A stretch of 64,000 nucleotides of DNA from CAZSMC01 sp964607755 (GTDB lineage Bacteria > Zhuqueibacterota > Zhuqueibacteria > Residuimicrobiales > Krinioviventaceae): NCBI GenBank assembly GCA_964607755.1, contig CAZSMC010000013.1, positions 1-64,000 of the forward strand, in the 5' to 3' direction. This document shows positions 16,140-25,634 of this stretch, piece after piece. The notes beneath the pieces are model-generated. The model saw only the letters and a list, made by a program, of their open reading frames with translations. It was not told where the DNA came from and searched no databases. The position numbers were made by a program, and so were the translations under genes. How positions within the stretch are numbered: the stretch's first letter is position 1; every line of letters starts with the position of its first letter.

Positions 16140-16546
16140 GGCCTTTTTCCTCTTTTTATGCTATGTATAATCCGATGTGAATGCAACTTTAATTTATTAA
16201 CATTTATGAATGAATCAAATTAATTTTATCAAAAAATGAAAATCAAGGATGCCTTGTATTTAAAAATCACGCAGCAAAATATCAAAAACCAATCCGGTGA
16301 TGGAAAGCGACTCATTGAACATTCCGAGGTTGTGATCAAGGGATTGAATTCAAAAGCCCGCCCTCTGAAAATGCATTGCATGAAATTATTCTTATCAGCA
16401 AATGGATAAAGAATTGCTGCCTGATTCACAACTCTTTTAACCGCTGACGGTGGCGAAAAACAATGCCGGTCAAGAGACCGCATTAATGCCTTTTCAATAA
16501 TATTAACCAAAAATCTAAATTTGTTACAAAAATAGTAATATTTTAC
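16140..16546. other. Noncoding divergent region
   Basis: About 400 bases between the DsrE-like gene (minus) and the TetR gene (plus). Short open frames exist on both strands but none has recognisable similarity or a ribosome site. It probably carries divergent promoters. Confidence 0.4.
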
Positions 16547-16575
16547 TTGACACGTAAGAAAAAGTTAATTATGTT
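16547..16575 (+). promoter_or_regulatory. Promoter of the TetR-led operon
   Basis: TTGACA (16547-16552), exactly 17 bases, then TATGTT (16570-16575): a near-consensus sigma-70 promoter. TATGTTTG also matches the Bacteroidota-type TAnnTTTG box. Its position rules out the in-frame start at 16575 and favours 16614. Confidence 0.6.
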
Positions 16576-16613
16576 TGATAGTCGAAAGCAATTATCTTGG
16601 AAAATTAAAAAAT

Positions 16614-17213
16614 ATGTCTCTGATAAAAAAAACCAAAAAATATGATCAAATTATCACTACCGGCGAGCAGTTATTCAAGCGATTTGGTATAAAGCGCGTA
16701 ACAGTAGAGGAAATTTGTGAAAAAGCTGGCGCCAGTAAAATGACTTTTTACCGCTATTTTAATAACAAGAACGATCTCGTCAAGCATATTCTGGATAAAT
16801 GGCTGGATGAGGGCTATGCCCGGGTGGATGAAATCGATGCCCAGGACATCCCTTTTGCTGAGAAAATGTGGCAGATCATAGAATTCAAAAATGAATTTCT
16901 CGGACAGTTGAGCAACCAACTGATCGCCGAGTATTTGGAAAAAAATCCGCAGTTACAGGATTTTATAAAAGACTATGAGAGACGCAGCTATCAACGCTTC
17001 AGCCAATTTTTAGAAAGAGCCAAACAGCGTGGTGATATCCGCCCGGATGTTAAAATCGAGTTATTGATTGCTATGGCTGACAAACTCCTGGAGCTGTTGC
17101 GCAATAAGCAGTTAGCCGCTTTGTATCCAAGCTATAAAGATTTTATTCACGATATCAATACATTTTTCGCCTATGGGTTTGTCGCTCATGATGAAAAAAA
17201 TGACCCTGAATAA
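16614..17213 (+). CDS. TetR/AcrR-family transcriptional regulator
   Basis: About 199 residues from the ATG at 16614. The N-terminal DNA-binding domain has 'GEQLFKRFGIKRVTVEEICE' and the recognition helix 'AGASKMTFYRYFNNKNDL'. The C-terminal helical ligand-binding part is diverse, as usual. It heads a run of six genes (outer-membrane barrel, ABC ATPase, two permeases, LolA-like protein) and overlaps the barrel gene, so it is co-transcribed and probably represses its own operon until an envelope-derived or lipophilic ligand is sensed. Confidence 0.85.
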   Translation: MSLIKKTKKYDQIITTGEQLFKRFGIKRVTVEEICEKAGASKMTFYRYFNNKNDLVKHILDKWLDEGYARVDEIDAQDIPFAEKMWQIIEFKNEFLGQLSNQLIAEYLEKNPQLQDFIKDYERRSYQRFSQFLERAKQRGDIRPDVKIELLIAMADKLLELLRNKQLAALYPSYKDFIHDINTFFAYGFVAHDEKNDPE

Positions 17214-18306
17214 AATGGGCACAGTTTTTCGAATCGGGCTGAGTATAGTATGGACGTTTCTCCTGCCTCTCAGTTTGAATGCCCTGGAATACGAATTCCG
17301 TGGCCAACTGTCTGCCTATGGCACTGGTTTCTATGATCATGGTCAGTATGACGGACAATTGGGACTGCGATATATCCCGGTTGCGGAGCTCAAGGCGCCG
17401 TTGAAAAATGACAATGAATGGGAGCTGGAACTCGCAGTGGATAATTATACAGATACAAAGGCGGACCCATCTTTCAAGACAAAACTTTACCGTCTCAAAC
17501 TACGCTATGCCGCACCCCGGTGGGAGGTACAGGCTGGCTTGCAGAAAATAAATTTTGGCCCGGCAAAACTTTTACGATCTCTGATGTGGTTTGATCAGAT
17601 TGATCCCCGCGATCCACTGGGAGTCACGTCAGGAATTTGGGGTGTGTCAGCCCGTTATTATACCCTGAACAATACGAATTTCTGGGTATGGGGCTTGTAT
17701 GGCAACCACGATCCCAAAGGCATGGAACGTTACGCTACACGGGAAGAAAAACCAGAGTATGGCGGACGATTACAGCTCCCGGTTCCTTCCGGGGAAGTCG
17801 CTCTGACAGTGCACCAGCGCACGGCGAATACCGGAGTTCAGCAATTTAAAGAATTTCGCTACGCGTTTGACGGACGTTGGGATGCGGTGGTTGGGTTATG
17901 GTTTGAAGCGGTCCAATTTGCACGTTCAACCGATTTGCCACATCTGTGGGACCAGACGGTGACGATTGGCAGCGATTATACGTTCGGGGTTGGTAACGGT
18001 TTGTATATTGTCGGCGAACATATTTTTAACCGCCGACATAAAGATTTTTTTCATACCGAAAAGATAATGCAAGCTTCCGCGTTGTTGCTCAATTACCCGT
18101 TAGGCATATTCGATAGCCTCACTGCCATCGGATTTTATTCATGGGAAACACAAGACTTTTATAAATATTTCAGTTGGCAACGTACTTTTGATGCTGTGAT
18201 TGCGAATGTGGCTCTTTTTCATTACCCCCAAAGCCAGGCAACTGCTCCGACAGGTCAAGCCGTGACAGGCTATGGGGTTCAAATTATGCTAATTTACAAC
18301 CATTGA
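17188..18306 (+). CDS. Outer-membrane beta-barrel protein
   Basis: It starts within the end of the TetR gene; ATG codons at 17173, 17188 and 17191 are possible, and 17188 gives a compact signal peptide ('IGLSIVWTFLLPLSLNA'). About 372 residues of alternating amphipathic strands with many aromatic girdle residues ('WELELAVDNYTD', 'YRLKLRYAAPRWEVQAGLQK', 'FWVWGLYGNHD'). No named family is recognised with certainty. Operon context suggests the outer-membrane component of the ABC/LolA-like system that follows. Confidence 0.65.
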   Translation: MMKKMTLNKMGTVFRIGLSIVWTFLLPLSLNALEYEFRGQLSAYGTGFYDHGQYDGQLGLRYIPVAELKAPLKNDNEWELELAVDNYTDTKADPSFKTKLYRLKLRYAAPRWEVQAGLQKINFGPAKLLRSLMWFDQIDPRDPLGVTSGIWGVSARYYTLNNTNFWVWGLYGNHDPKGMERYATREEKPEYGGRLQLPVPSGEVALTVHQRTANTGVQQFKEFRYAFDGRWDAVVGLWFEAVQFARSTDLPHLWDQTVTIGSDYTFGVGNGLYIVGEHIFNRRHKDFFHTEKIMQASALLLNYPLGIFDSLTAIGFYSWETQDFYKYFSWQRTFDAVIANVALFHYPQSQATAPTGQAVTGYGVQIMLIYNH

Positions 18307-18322
18307 TTTAGGTAGGTGAGCG

Positions 18323-19018
18323 ATGAAGAATTCATACCTGATAGAGATCCAGTCCCTTGTCAAGGACTATGTAAAAGGATGGCGTAATTTTCGCGCCCTG
18401 GATGATATTAATCTCACATTTGAAAAAGGTGAGTTTGCCGGACTGGTCGGCCCCAGCGGCTCAGGCAAAACAACGCTGCTGAACATCGTCGGCTCACTGG
18501 ATAAACCGACCAAAGGCAAAACCACTGTCCTGGGCAAGAACATCAGCGAGCTGTCGCATAAAGAAGCGGCTGCGCTGCGGAATCATCACATGGGTTTTAT
18601 ATTCCAGACCTACAACCTGTTGCCGGTCTATAATGTATATGAGAATGTCAAACTGCCTCTCCTGTTATTGAAGAATCTGAGCGCAAAAGAGATGGACACC
18701 ATGGTTCGGCAGGCGCTGGAGTGGCTCGGGCTCACTGACAAGATCAAATCCAGACCAGCGCAGCTCTCCGGCGGTGAGTGTCAGCGGGTGGCAGTGGCAC
18801 GGGCTATGGTGAAGAATCCCAGGATTGTTCTGGCAGACGAACCCACCGCCAATCTGGACGCGGCAAATTCTCACAATATTTTGCAAATGATGGAGAAACT
18901 GAACCGGGAATTGCAAACCACGTTCCTGTTTGCTACTCACGATGATAAAGTCATAAAGTACCTGCGCCGGCAGATTTCACTGGATGATGGGCGGGTGGTC
19001 GACGACCACAGGGCTTAG
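18323..19018 (+). CDS. LolD/MacB-type ABC transporter ATPase
   Basis: 231 residues. Walker A 'GLVGPSGSGKTTLLN', Q-loop 'GFIFQTYNLLP', signature 'LSGGECQRVAVARAM', Walker B 'PRIVLADEPTANLDA', H-loop 'TFLFATHDDK'. This is the subfamily that powers MacB/LolCDE/FtsX-like mechanotransmission systems rather than solute import. Ribosome site AGGTGAG. Its partners are the two FtsX-type permeases directly downstream, so a heterodimeric Lol-like complex is expected. Confidence 0.9.
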   Translation: MKNSYLIEIQSLVKDYVKGWRNFRALDDINLTFEKGEFAGLVGPSGSGKTTLLNIVGSLDKPTKGKTTVLGKNISELSHKEAAALRNHHMGFIFQTYNLLPVYNVYENVKLPLLLLKNLSAKEMDTMVRQALEWLGLTDKIKSRPAQLSGGECQRVAVARAMVKNPRIVLADEPTANLDAANSHNILQMMEKLNRELQTTFLFATHDDKVIKYLRRQISLDDGRVVDDHRA

Positions 19019-19036
19019 ACAGAAGGGAAGCGATTT

Positions 19037-20206
19037 ATGGTCATCTTTCGATTGGCACTAAAAAATATTATCGGTGCGGGCGTTCGTACCTGGCTGAATG
19101 TCGTTGTGCTGTCTCTCGCCTTTGTACTGATTATCGGTATGCAGGGGCTGTACAAAGGCATGAGCGACCGCGCCAAAGATGCCATGATTCAGATGGAACT
19201 GGGCACGGGACAGTTCTGGCATCCGGAATACGATCCGTATGATCCGCTCACATTGGAAGACAGTCATGGCAGCGTTCCTGTGAATGTGCAAAAAGAAGTG
19301 GACAGGGGGAACGCCCTCCCCATTTTGATTGCCCAGGGCACAATTTATCCTGAGGGACGAATAAAACCTGTGTTGTTGAAAGGCATTTTGCCGGAACAGG
19401 ATATTCTCGGTATCCCGACCGGGTCGATGCAGGCAGCGGATGAGCTGCCGGCGGTTATCGGCACGCGCATGGCAAAGAGTTGCAAACTCAGCGTCGGCGA
19501 TGAGCTGACTGTGCGCTGGCGCGATGCACAGGGCACTTTTGATGCCGCTGAGGTGAAAATTATCGAGATTATGCACACCACAGTCTCTTCGGTGGATAAT
19601 GCACAGATTTGGCTGCCGCTGGAAAAATTGCGCTCCATGTTGAGTATGCCCGATCAGGCGACACTGATTGTACGTGGCCAAGGCGCGCAACACATCACCA
19701 AAGCGGATGGATGGATTTTCCGGGACATCCCTTATCTGACAAAAGAAATCGATGAAATCGTCAAGACCAAAACTGTCTCTATGTCGATTGTCTATACATT
19801 ATTGCTCGCTATGGCCCTTTTGGCAATATTCGACACCCAGGTGCTCTCCCTCTGGCGCCGGCGCAGGGAGATGGGCACCCTGATGTCCCTGGGCATGACC
19901 CGGGCCATGCTCATTCGATTATTCACTCTGGAAGGTGCCATGCACGCCATTCTGGCTATTCTGATTGGCGCACTCTATGGGATTCCGATATTAACCTGGT
20001 TTGCCACCTCTGGTTTTGCCCTGCCGGATTATGCCACAGATTTTGGCATACCATTAGGTGAAAAACTCTTCCCGGCCTACGGTGCCGGGCTCATCGTTGG
20101 CACGACTCTGCTCGTGTTTATCACCGTCACTTTTGTCAGTTATCTGCCGGCCCGGAAAATTGCCCACCTGCAACCTACAGACGCACTGCGGGGGAAAATA
20201 TCATGA
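19037..20206 (+). CDS. FtsX/LolC-E-type permease (first)
   Basis: 389 residues: one N-terminal transmembrane helix ('WLNVVVLSLAFVLIIGMQGL'), a large periplasmic MacB-PCD-like domain, then three C-terminal helices with the coupling segment 'LSLWRRRREMGTLMSLGMTR' characteristic of the FtsX superfamily. It should pair with the second permease and the LolD-like ATPase to pull lipids or lipoproteins from the inner membrane to a periplasmic carrier. Its stop overlaps the next start (ATGA). Confidence 0.85.
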   Translation: MVIFRLALKNIIGAGVRTWLNVVVLSLAFVLIIGMQGLYKGMSDRAKDAMIQMELGTGQFWHPEYDPYDPLTLEDSHGSVPVNVQKEVDRGNALPILIAQGTIYPEGRIKPVLLKGILPEQDILGIPTGSMQAADELPAVIGTRMAKSCKLSVGDELTVRWRDAQGTFDAAEVKIIEIMHTTVSSVDNAQIWLPLEKLRSMLSMPDQATLIVRGQGAQHITKADGWIFRDIPYLTKEIDEIVKTKTVSMSIVYTLLLAMALLAIFDTQVLSLWRRRREMGTLMSLGMTRAMLIRLFTLEGAMHAILAILIGALYGIPILTWFATSGFALPDYATDFGIPLGEKLFPAYGAGLIVGTTLLVFITVTFVSYLPARKIAHLQPTDALRGKIS

Positions 20207-21477
20207 GATGGTTTCTTTTTCTTGGATTAATCCGGGATCGCTCGCGCAGTCTTTTTCCGCTGATTGTTACAACCATGGGCGTTTTTATTACTGTTTTTCT
20301 CTACAGTTTCATGAAAGGCGAGATGACAGATATTATTAATACGAATGCCCATTTTTATACCGGTCATGTCAAGATAGTCACCCGGGCTTATTATCAACAG
20401 ATGGATCAGGCGCCGAATGATCTTGCCCTCCTTGGTGTTACAGAATTACAGGAAAAACTGTATAAACAATTCCCGGGCATTCAATGGACGCCGCGCATCA
20501 TGTTCGGCGGGTTATTGGATATTCCAGATGAACAGGGTGAAACCCGGTCACAGGGGCCGGCAACCGGCATGGCCGTGGATTTGCTGAATCCATCCAGCGG
20601 AGAGGTCGAGCGTCTGGATATTGAGGATGCCCTTGTTCAGGGTCGTTTGCCGGCAGAGCCGTTCGAAATCCTGGTGAGCGAAAATTTTGCCAAAAAGCTG
20701 GACATACAGGCGGGCAATCAGGCGACGCTCATCAGTTCCGGTATGTACGGCAGCATGGCTATGCATAATTTTGAGGTGGTGGGAACCGTCCATTTTGGCG
20801 TGCAGGCTATGGACCGCGGCGGCGTTATCGCTGATATCAGCGGAATCCGGACAACGTTGAACATGGAGAACGGAGCCGGTGAATTGCTTGGATTTTTCAA
20901 GGACCGCTATGAAGAAAAACGCGCCAGTGCAGCAAAAAAAGAGTTCCAAAAACGATTCACGGCCAATGATGATGAATTCGCACCCACCATGATAAAGCTC
21001 AGCGAACAGAACGACCTCGGCACCATTCTTCAGATGGTGGATTATATCTCCGGGGTCATTGTGGGCGTTTTTGTATTTGTGATGTCGATCGTACTCTGGA
21101 ATACCGGATTAATGGGCACACTGCGGCGCTATGGCGAGTATGGAGTGAGACTGGCTATCGGCGAAGACAAGGGGCATATCTACCGTTCCATGATCGCCGA
21201 ATCGTTAATGATCGGATTGCTCGGCTCGGTTTTCGGTACGGCGCTTGGACTGGCAGCTTCATATTATATGCAAGCGCACGGAATCAACATCAGCGAGATG
21301 ATGACCAGTTCTACCATGTTGATGCCCGATATTATCAGAGCTCGGGTCACCATCACCAGTTATTACATTGGCTTTTTCCCGGGATTCATGGCGACCACTC
21401 TCGGTTCCATGATTGCCGGTCTCGGTATTTATAAACGTGAAACCGCACAACTATTTAAAGAATTGGAAGTCCAATGA
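20203..21477 (+). CDS. FtsX/LolC-E-type permease (second)
   Basis: 424 residues with the same layout: N-terminal helix ('LIVTTMGVFITVFLYSFM'), periplasmic domain, then C-terminal helices ('GVIVGVFVFVMSIVLWNTGL') and the conserved 'GTLRRYGEYGVRLAIGEDKG' coupling region. It is distinct enough from the first permease to form a heterodimer, as LolC and LolE do. ATGA overlaps at both ends show tight translational coupling with its neighbours. Confidence 0.85.
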   Translation: MRWFLFLGLIRDRSRSLFPLIVTTMGVFITVFLYSFMKGEMTDIINTNAHFYTGHVKIVTRAYYQQMDQAPNDLALLGVTELQEKLYKQFPGIQWTPRIMFGGLLDIPDEQGETRSQGPATGMAVDLLNPSSGEVERLDIEDALVQGRLPAEPFEILVSENFAKKLDIQAGNQATLISSGMYGSMAMHNFEVVGTVHFGVQAMDRGGVIADISGIRTTLNMENGAGELLGFFKDRYEEKRASAAKKEFQKRFTANDDEFAPTMIKLSEQNDLGTILQMVDYISGVIVGVFVFVMSIVLWNTGLMGTLRRYGEYGVRLAIGEDKGHIYRSMIAESLMIGLLGSVFGTALGLAASYYMQAHGINISEMMTSSTMLMPDIIRARVTITSYYIGFFPGFMATTLGSMIAGLGIYKRETAQLFKELEVQ

Positions 21478-22211
21478 AATATCTATTCGTATTCATCGCC
21501 ATCTTTTTCCCGTTAATTGGATCGGCACAATCACCGACAGGCGGGGAGATTTTACGGCAAATCGATAGCAACCTCTCTGCTGAAAACATGGTATTAACCT
21601 CTACCATGATCATTCACGGGCGGCGTGCCAGTCGTTCTATAACCGCCAAATCATGGATTCAGGGTACCCGGAAATCTTTTACCGAATATCTCTCACCGCC
21701 TCGCGAAGCCGGTACAAAAATGCTAAAGCTGGAGAATCAGCTCTGGATGTACTCGCCCCAAACGAACCGCACGATTCGTATTTCCGGACACATGTTGCGT
21801 CAGTCAGTGATGGGGTCGGACTTGTCGTACGAGGACCTGATGGAAGATCCAAAACTGGCAAACATGTATACAGCGGAAGTGATTGGCGAGGTGAAAGTGA
21901 ACGGACAGGACTGCTGGGTGCTGCAGCTCACTGCGAAAAGGGATGATATCGCCTATTACTCCCGCAAAATGTGGGTGGACAAGGAGCGCCTCATAGGCCT
22001 GAAAGAGAACCGCTATGCTAAAAGCGGGAAACTTTTAAAGACAGCAGAAATCAAGCAAGTGATGCGAACGGAAGACCGGTGGTATCCAAAACGTATGGTT
22101 TTTAAAGATGCGCTCTCCCAGGGCAAAGGCACAGAATACATCATCGAATCCATTGATTTCGATGTGGATATTCCGGCCTATAGATTTACAAAGGCGGCTT
22201 TGCGAGAATAG
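21474..22211 (+). CDS. LolA-like outer-membrane lipoprotein-sorting protein
   Basis: 245 residues with a signal peptide ('MKYLFVFIAIFFPLIGSAQ'). It shows features of the LolA-like family found beside MacB/LolD-type ABC genes: 'MIIHGRRASRSITAKSW', 'EAGTKMLKLENQLWMYSP', 'MGSDLSYEDLMED', 'RWYPKRMVFKD'. The unclosed barrel in this family binds acyl chains. It probably receives cargo from the FtsX-type complex and shuttles it across the periplasm, perhaps to the barrel encoded at 17188. It is the last gene of the operon. Confidence 0.8.
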   Translation: MKYLFVFIAIFFPLIGSAQSPTGGEILRQIDSNLSAENMVLTSTMIIHGRRASRSITAKSWIQGTRKSFTEYLSPPREAGTKMLKLENQLWMYSPQTNRTIRISGHMLRQSVMGSDLSYEDLMEDPKLANMYTAEVIGEVKVNGQDCWVLQLTAKRDDIAYYSRKMWVDKERLIGLKENRYAKSGKLLKTAEIKQVMRTEDRWYPKRMVFKDALSQGKGTEYIIESIDFDVDIPAYRFTKAALRE

Positions 22212-22429
22212 TTGTTCTAAATAATACTCTGCCAGGTGTAAAACTGTGAGATGATTTTAAAAGTGCGGCAGGTTACAAATTATTGCGCTGTTGTTGGGAT
22301 TCGGATGAGTTAATAAAGAATTTTATAATGATATTCTGGCTGATAAATTTTATCTGATATATTATTGCTTTGATCTTTCATCATGTATTTCATATATTTG
22401 AACAAGATTATTTTTATCGAGGTGGATTT

Positions 22430-22678
22430 ATGAAAAAAACTTTACAAAGAATTTCAACCAATCCGAATATATGTCAAGGGCAGCCAATTATTCGCAATCT
22501 TCGAATTACTGTCTCTTTTGTATTAAAATTAATGGCTTCGGGAATGAGCCATGAAGATATATTGAAAGCCTATCCTGAATTGGAGCGGGAGGATCTAAAC
22601 GAAGCTATAGAGTATGCTTCCTGGCTGGCATCAGATTACCATTGTCCTTTAAATATTTCTAAACTGGTAGACGCATGA
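22430..22678 (+). CDS. DUF433-family antitoxin
   Basis: 82 residues from the ATG at 22430, placed by GAGGTGG seven bases upstream. DUF433 signature: 'RISTNPNICQGQPIIRNLRI', then 'VLKLMASGMSHEDILKAYPE' and 'LEREDLNEAIEYA', a winged/helical DNA-binding fold. Family members are VapB-like antitoxins paired with DUF5615 PIN-like toxins, exactly the gene that follows with an ATGA overlap. Confidence 0.85.
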   Translation: MKKTLQRISTNPNICQGQPIIRNLRITVSFVLKLMASGMSHEDILKAYPELEREDLNEAIEYASWLASDYHCPLNISKLVDA

Positions 22679-23046
22679 GTTTGTCATTCATAGCGGATAT
22701 CAATATTTCACCTCTAACTGTATCTGCTTTAACGTCAGCCGGATACACAACAAATAGAATTAGTGAATTTTTACCAGCATCTGCATCAGATATCCAGATT
22801 GTAGAATTTGCAATCGAAAACGATGCTGTGATCATTACACATGATTTGGATTTTACTGCTATAGTCGCCCAAAAAGGATTATCAAAACCAAGCCTAATTT
22901 CCCTACGATTAGGAAATGTTAAACCATCCGTTGTTGACAAAGTGTTATTGTATCTTATCCCAAAAGTCAAATCCGAACTACTCGCCGGGGCTATCATTTC
23001 TGTTGAAGAAGATAATTATCGAATCAGATCATTACCTGTTAAATAG
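22675..23046 (+). CDS. DUF5615 PIN-like toxin
   Basis: 123 residues: 'FIADINISPLTVSALTSAGY' and 'AVIITHDLDFTAIVAQKG' carry the paired acidic residues of this PIN-like group, and 'PSLISLRLGNVKPSVVDKVL' is the family's central block. It is probably a ribonuclease toxin controlled by the overlapping DUF433 gene. This is the third toxin-antitoxin pair in the window and belongs to a different family from the two at the left end. Confidence 0.85.
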   Translation: MSLSFIADINISPLTVSALTSAGYTTNRISEFLPASASDIQIVEFAIENDAVIITHDLDFTAIVAQKGLSKPSLISLRLGNVKPSVVDKVLLYLIPKVKSELLAGAIISVEEDNYRIRSLPVK

Positions 23047-23091
23047 TTTGAACAAGTTGCTCGATCTCATCTTTAATTAAACAGGCGTTGC

Positions 23092-23110
23092 AAGGAAGAG
23101 TACTCCTTTT
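23092..23110. terminator. Weak hairpin between convergent genes
   Basis: AAGGAAGAGT / ACTCCTTTT forms a short imperfect stem around the GAGTACTC palindrome followed by T residues, midway between the toxin gene (plus) and the GH92 gene (minus). It may terminate one or both. Confidence 0.3.
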
Positions 23111-23159
23111 AAAATAAAAGCTGTCTCAAAAGTTATGAATAAACGATCAATACATATAA

Positions 23160-25424
23160 TCACTTACTCATCGAAAACGGCACCTGCATTCCATCTCTGC
23201 CCCAGTTGCGATTAGGCTCCGGTCCCATCTCAAATATAATCATTCCGCCTTGCTCAATATCTTTGTGACTGAACCATGACTTTTTCCATTGCTTTCCATT
23301 AATGGTCATGCTTTGGATATATTTATTTTCCGGCGAAACGTTTTCTGCCTTTATGGTGAGTGTCACATTGTCATATCGCGGTTTGTTGAGATGTAAGGTA
23401 ACCTTGTCGAAAATCGGACTGCCAATAATATACTGATCCGTACCCGGACACACCGGATAAAAACCCATGGCACTGAAAATATACCAGGCCGACATCTGAC
23501 CGGAATCATCGTTGCCGGTGAGGCCGCCCGGCAGTGTGGTGTAATTATCCTCCATAGCCTTCCGTACACGTTCCTGTGTTTTCCAGGGTGCACCAGCAAA
23601 ATTATAAAGATAAGTGATCTGGTGACTCGGTTCATTATCATGCGCGTAAAAGCCGTGCTCAAAAAAGGTATCCAGCTTGTCGATAAAGTTCTTGCGTCCG
23701 CTCATCAAATCAATGAGTCCCCGAACATCATGCGGCACGTACCAGGTGTAAACCCAGGGTGTGGCTTCACAGATATATTTTTTACGTTCGCCCGCATCAA
23801 ACGGCGAATCCCAATAGCCATCAATCGTACGCCCCCGGACAAAGCCAGTATTTTCATCAAAAACATGTCGATAATTCTGGGCGCGTTCTGAAAACGTATT
23901 GGCTATTTTGGGATGGCCGAGTTTTTGTGCGAATTGTGCCAGACAGAAATCGTCATACGCGTATTCCAGAGTTCGCGAGACTTGCTCGCGCTGGTGAAAA
24001 GCTTCTTTAACCGGATGCTCCAGCGGAACATATCCCATGGCTTGATAAACCGGCAACGCCCGCCGGCCCTTGCCGTCAACGTAATCTTTGACGTTTTTGG
24101 GCATTTGAGTGGCGTTCTTTAGCATATAATTGAGCGCTTTTTCCGTGTCGAAATGGCGATAGCCTTTCACATACGCATCGGTGATCATGGAAATGCAGTG
24201 ATCGCCGATCATCTCGGTGGTGTAACTGTTCCAGGCCGGGAAAATCGGCAGCCAGCCTCCCTGGTCTGCTTTCACCAGCAGCGAGTGTACCATGTCAATG
24301 ATGCGTTCCGGCTGGATGAGCAGCAACAGCGGATGCAGCGCGCGATAGGTGTCCCACATGGAAAAGTCGTCGTAATAAGTAAATCCCTTTTCCTGGCGGG
24401 GACCACGACCGGCAAAGCCGGGATAGCTGCCGTCTGCATCGCTGAAAATTCGCGGCATAAGTAGCGAATGGTAAAGCGAGGTATAAAATTTAATTTTATC
24501 ATCCTCACGAGGCGTTACCACCTGAATGCGCTCCAGCGCGTCCTGCCATTCTTTTTTAGTTGCGTTCATGATTTTATCAAAATCCCAATCCGGAATTTCC
24601 GCATCCAGATTTTGTCGCGCTTTGTCGATGCTGGTAAACGAACAGCCGATTTTCACTTCAATGGTTTCATTTTCTGCGGCAGCAAATTCGGCAAAGGCAC
24701 CACAGATTCCGTTCGCCTCCAGTCCTTCAATGACCTGGTCATCCTGCCATACGCCATAGCTTTCAACAGGGCGATTGAATCGTGCTACGAAATAACCGGC
24801 AAACCCGGCTGGCTGTCCAGTAGATATATAATAACGGTACACAGGATTATATCCGACAATCTCATTGCGCTCAGGAAGTACTTTGATGACAGCGTTCGCT
24901 TTTGTATGTGGGGCTGGCGGATCATTGTTTGGCTGAATTAGAATTTTCGCCTTTTCTGATTGCGGAAAAGTGATGCGGAAATATCCCGCCCGTTTGGATG
25001 CGGTGCATTCAACATCAATGTCATAATCATCCAATGTGACGCTATAGTGATGCGGTGCGGCTGACTCGTTGTCGTGTGAATAAGAGGATGCGCGCTCCTG
25101 CGGATCGATGACCAGTTCACCGGTCATTGGCATCAGCGTCATGCTGCCGTATTCCGGCACAGCCGAGCCGCTGATGAAATTAGTCCAGCGAAATCCCTGG
25201 ATTTTCTCGTCCTGGTAATCGTACGGTTTTGTGCCCTTTTGCTCGCCAGCCCGGGTTTGTGACGTCCATTTGCACAGACCGAATGGCGCACACACAGCCG
25301 GATAGGTGTTGCCGAGGTTTGTCGTGCCGATCATGGGATCGACATACTCCAGAGGTTCTTTGGCATGTGTAAAGATAGCCATGAAAAAGATGAACAGCAT
25401 CAGGTCAAAATTAACTCGTCTCAT
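23160..25424 (-). CDS. GH92 alpha-mannosidase, exported
   Basis: 754 residues with a signal peptide ('FDLMLFIFFMAIFTHAKE') and a GGAGG ribosome site. N-terminal beta-sandwich 'YVDPMIGTTNLGNTYPA', 'CAPFGLCKWTSQTR'; C-terminal (alpha/alpha)6 barrel with the family hallmark 'GNDDSGQMSAWYIFSAMGFY'. Also 'YDDFSMWDTYRALHPL' and 'PSHQITYLYNFAGAPWKTQ'. GH92 enzymes are Ca-dependent exo-mannosidases acting on N-glycan or yeast-type mannans by inversion. It would act in the periplasm or at the surface, consistent with other glycan enzymes in the window. The linkage specificity cannot be read from sequence. Confidence 0.92.
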   Translation of the reverse strand: MRRVNFDLMLFIFFMAIFTHAKEPLEYVDPMIGTTNLGNTYPAVCAPFGLCKWTSQTRAGEQKGTKPYDYQDEKIQGFRWTNFISGSAVPEYGSMTLMPMTGELVIDPQERASSYSHDNESAAPHHYSVTLDDYDIDVECTASKRAGYFRITFPQSEKAKILIQPNNDPPAPHTKANAVIKVLPERNEIVGYNPVYRYYISTGQPAGFAGYFVARFNRPVESYGVWQDDQVIEGLEANGICGAFAEFAAAENETIEVKIGCSFTSIDKARQNLDAEIPDWDFDKIMNATKKEWQDALERIQVVTPREDDKIKFYTSLYHSLLMPRIFSDADGSYPGFAGRGPRQEKGFTYYDDFSMWDTYRALHPLLLLIQPERIIDMVHSLLVKADQGGWLPIFPAWNSYTTEMIGDHCISMITDAYVKGYRHFDTEKALNYMLKNATQMPKNVKDYVDGKGRRALPVYQAMGYVPLEHPVKEAFHQREQVSRTLEYAYDDFCLAQFAQKLGHPKIANTFSERAQNYRHVFDENTGFVRGRTIDGYWDSPFDAGERKKYICEATPWVYTWYVPHDVRGLIDLMSGRKNFIDKLDTFFEHGFYAHDNEPSHQITYLYNFAGAPWKTQERVRKAMEDNYTTLPGGLTGNDDSGQMSAWYIFSAMGFYPVCPGTDQYIIGSPIFDKVTLHLNKPRYDNVTLTIKAENVSPENKYIQSMTINGKQWKKSWFSHKDIEQGGMIIFEMGPEPNRNWGRDGMQVPFSMSK

Positions 25425-25634
25425 GAAATGAATCCTCCTTTTATGTGCCTCAATGATGTTTGGGGTAAAATCCAGCGCTGTATCGCAGTCACTAAAAATA
25501 AATACACGAGTTTCCCGGAGAAATGGTCATTTATCTTGTTATCGTTTTGGTTATTGTTATGTGGAAATTATTTGAATTTTGTGATTTGGATTTTGAATTT
25601 TATATGTACAATAAAAAGACTTAAAGATGCCGAC

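Noticed and set aside
16229..16510. 93-codon minus-strand frame (and a 56-codon plus-strand frame)
   Set aside because: No ribosome site and no recognisable domain on either strand; treated as noncoding.
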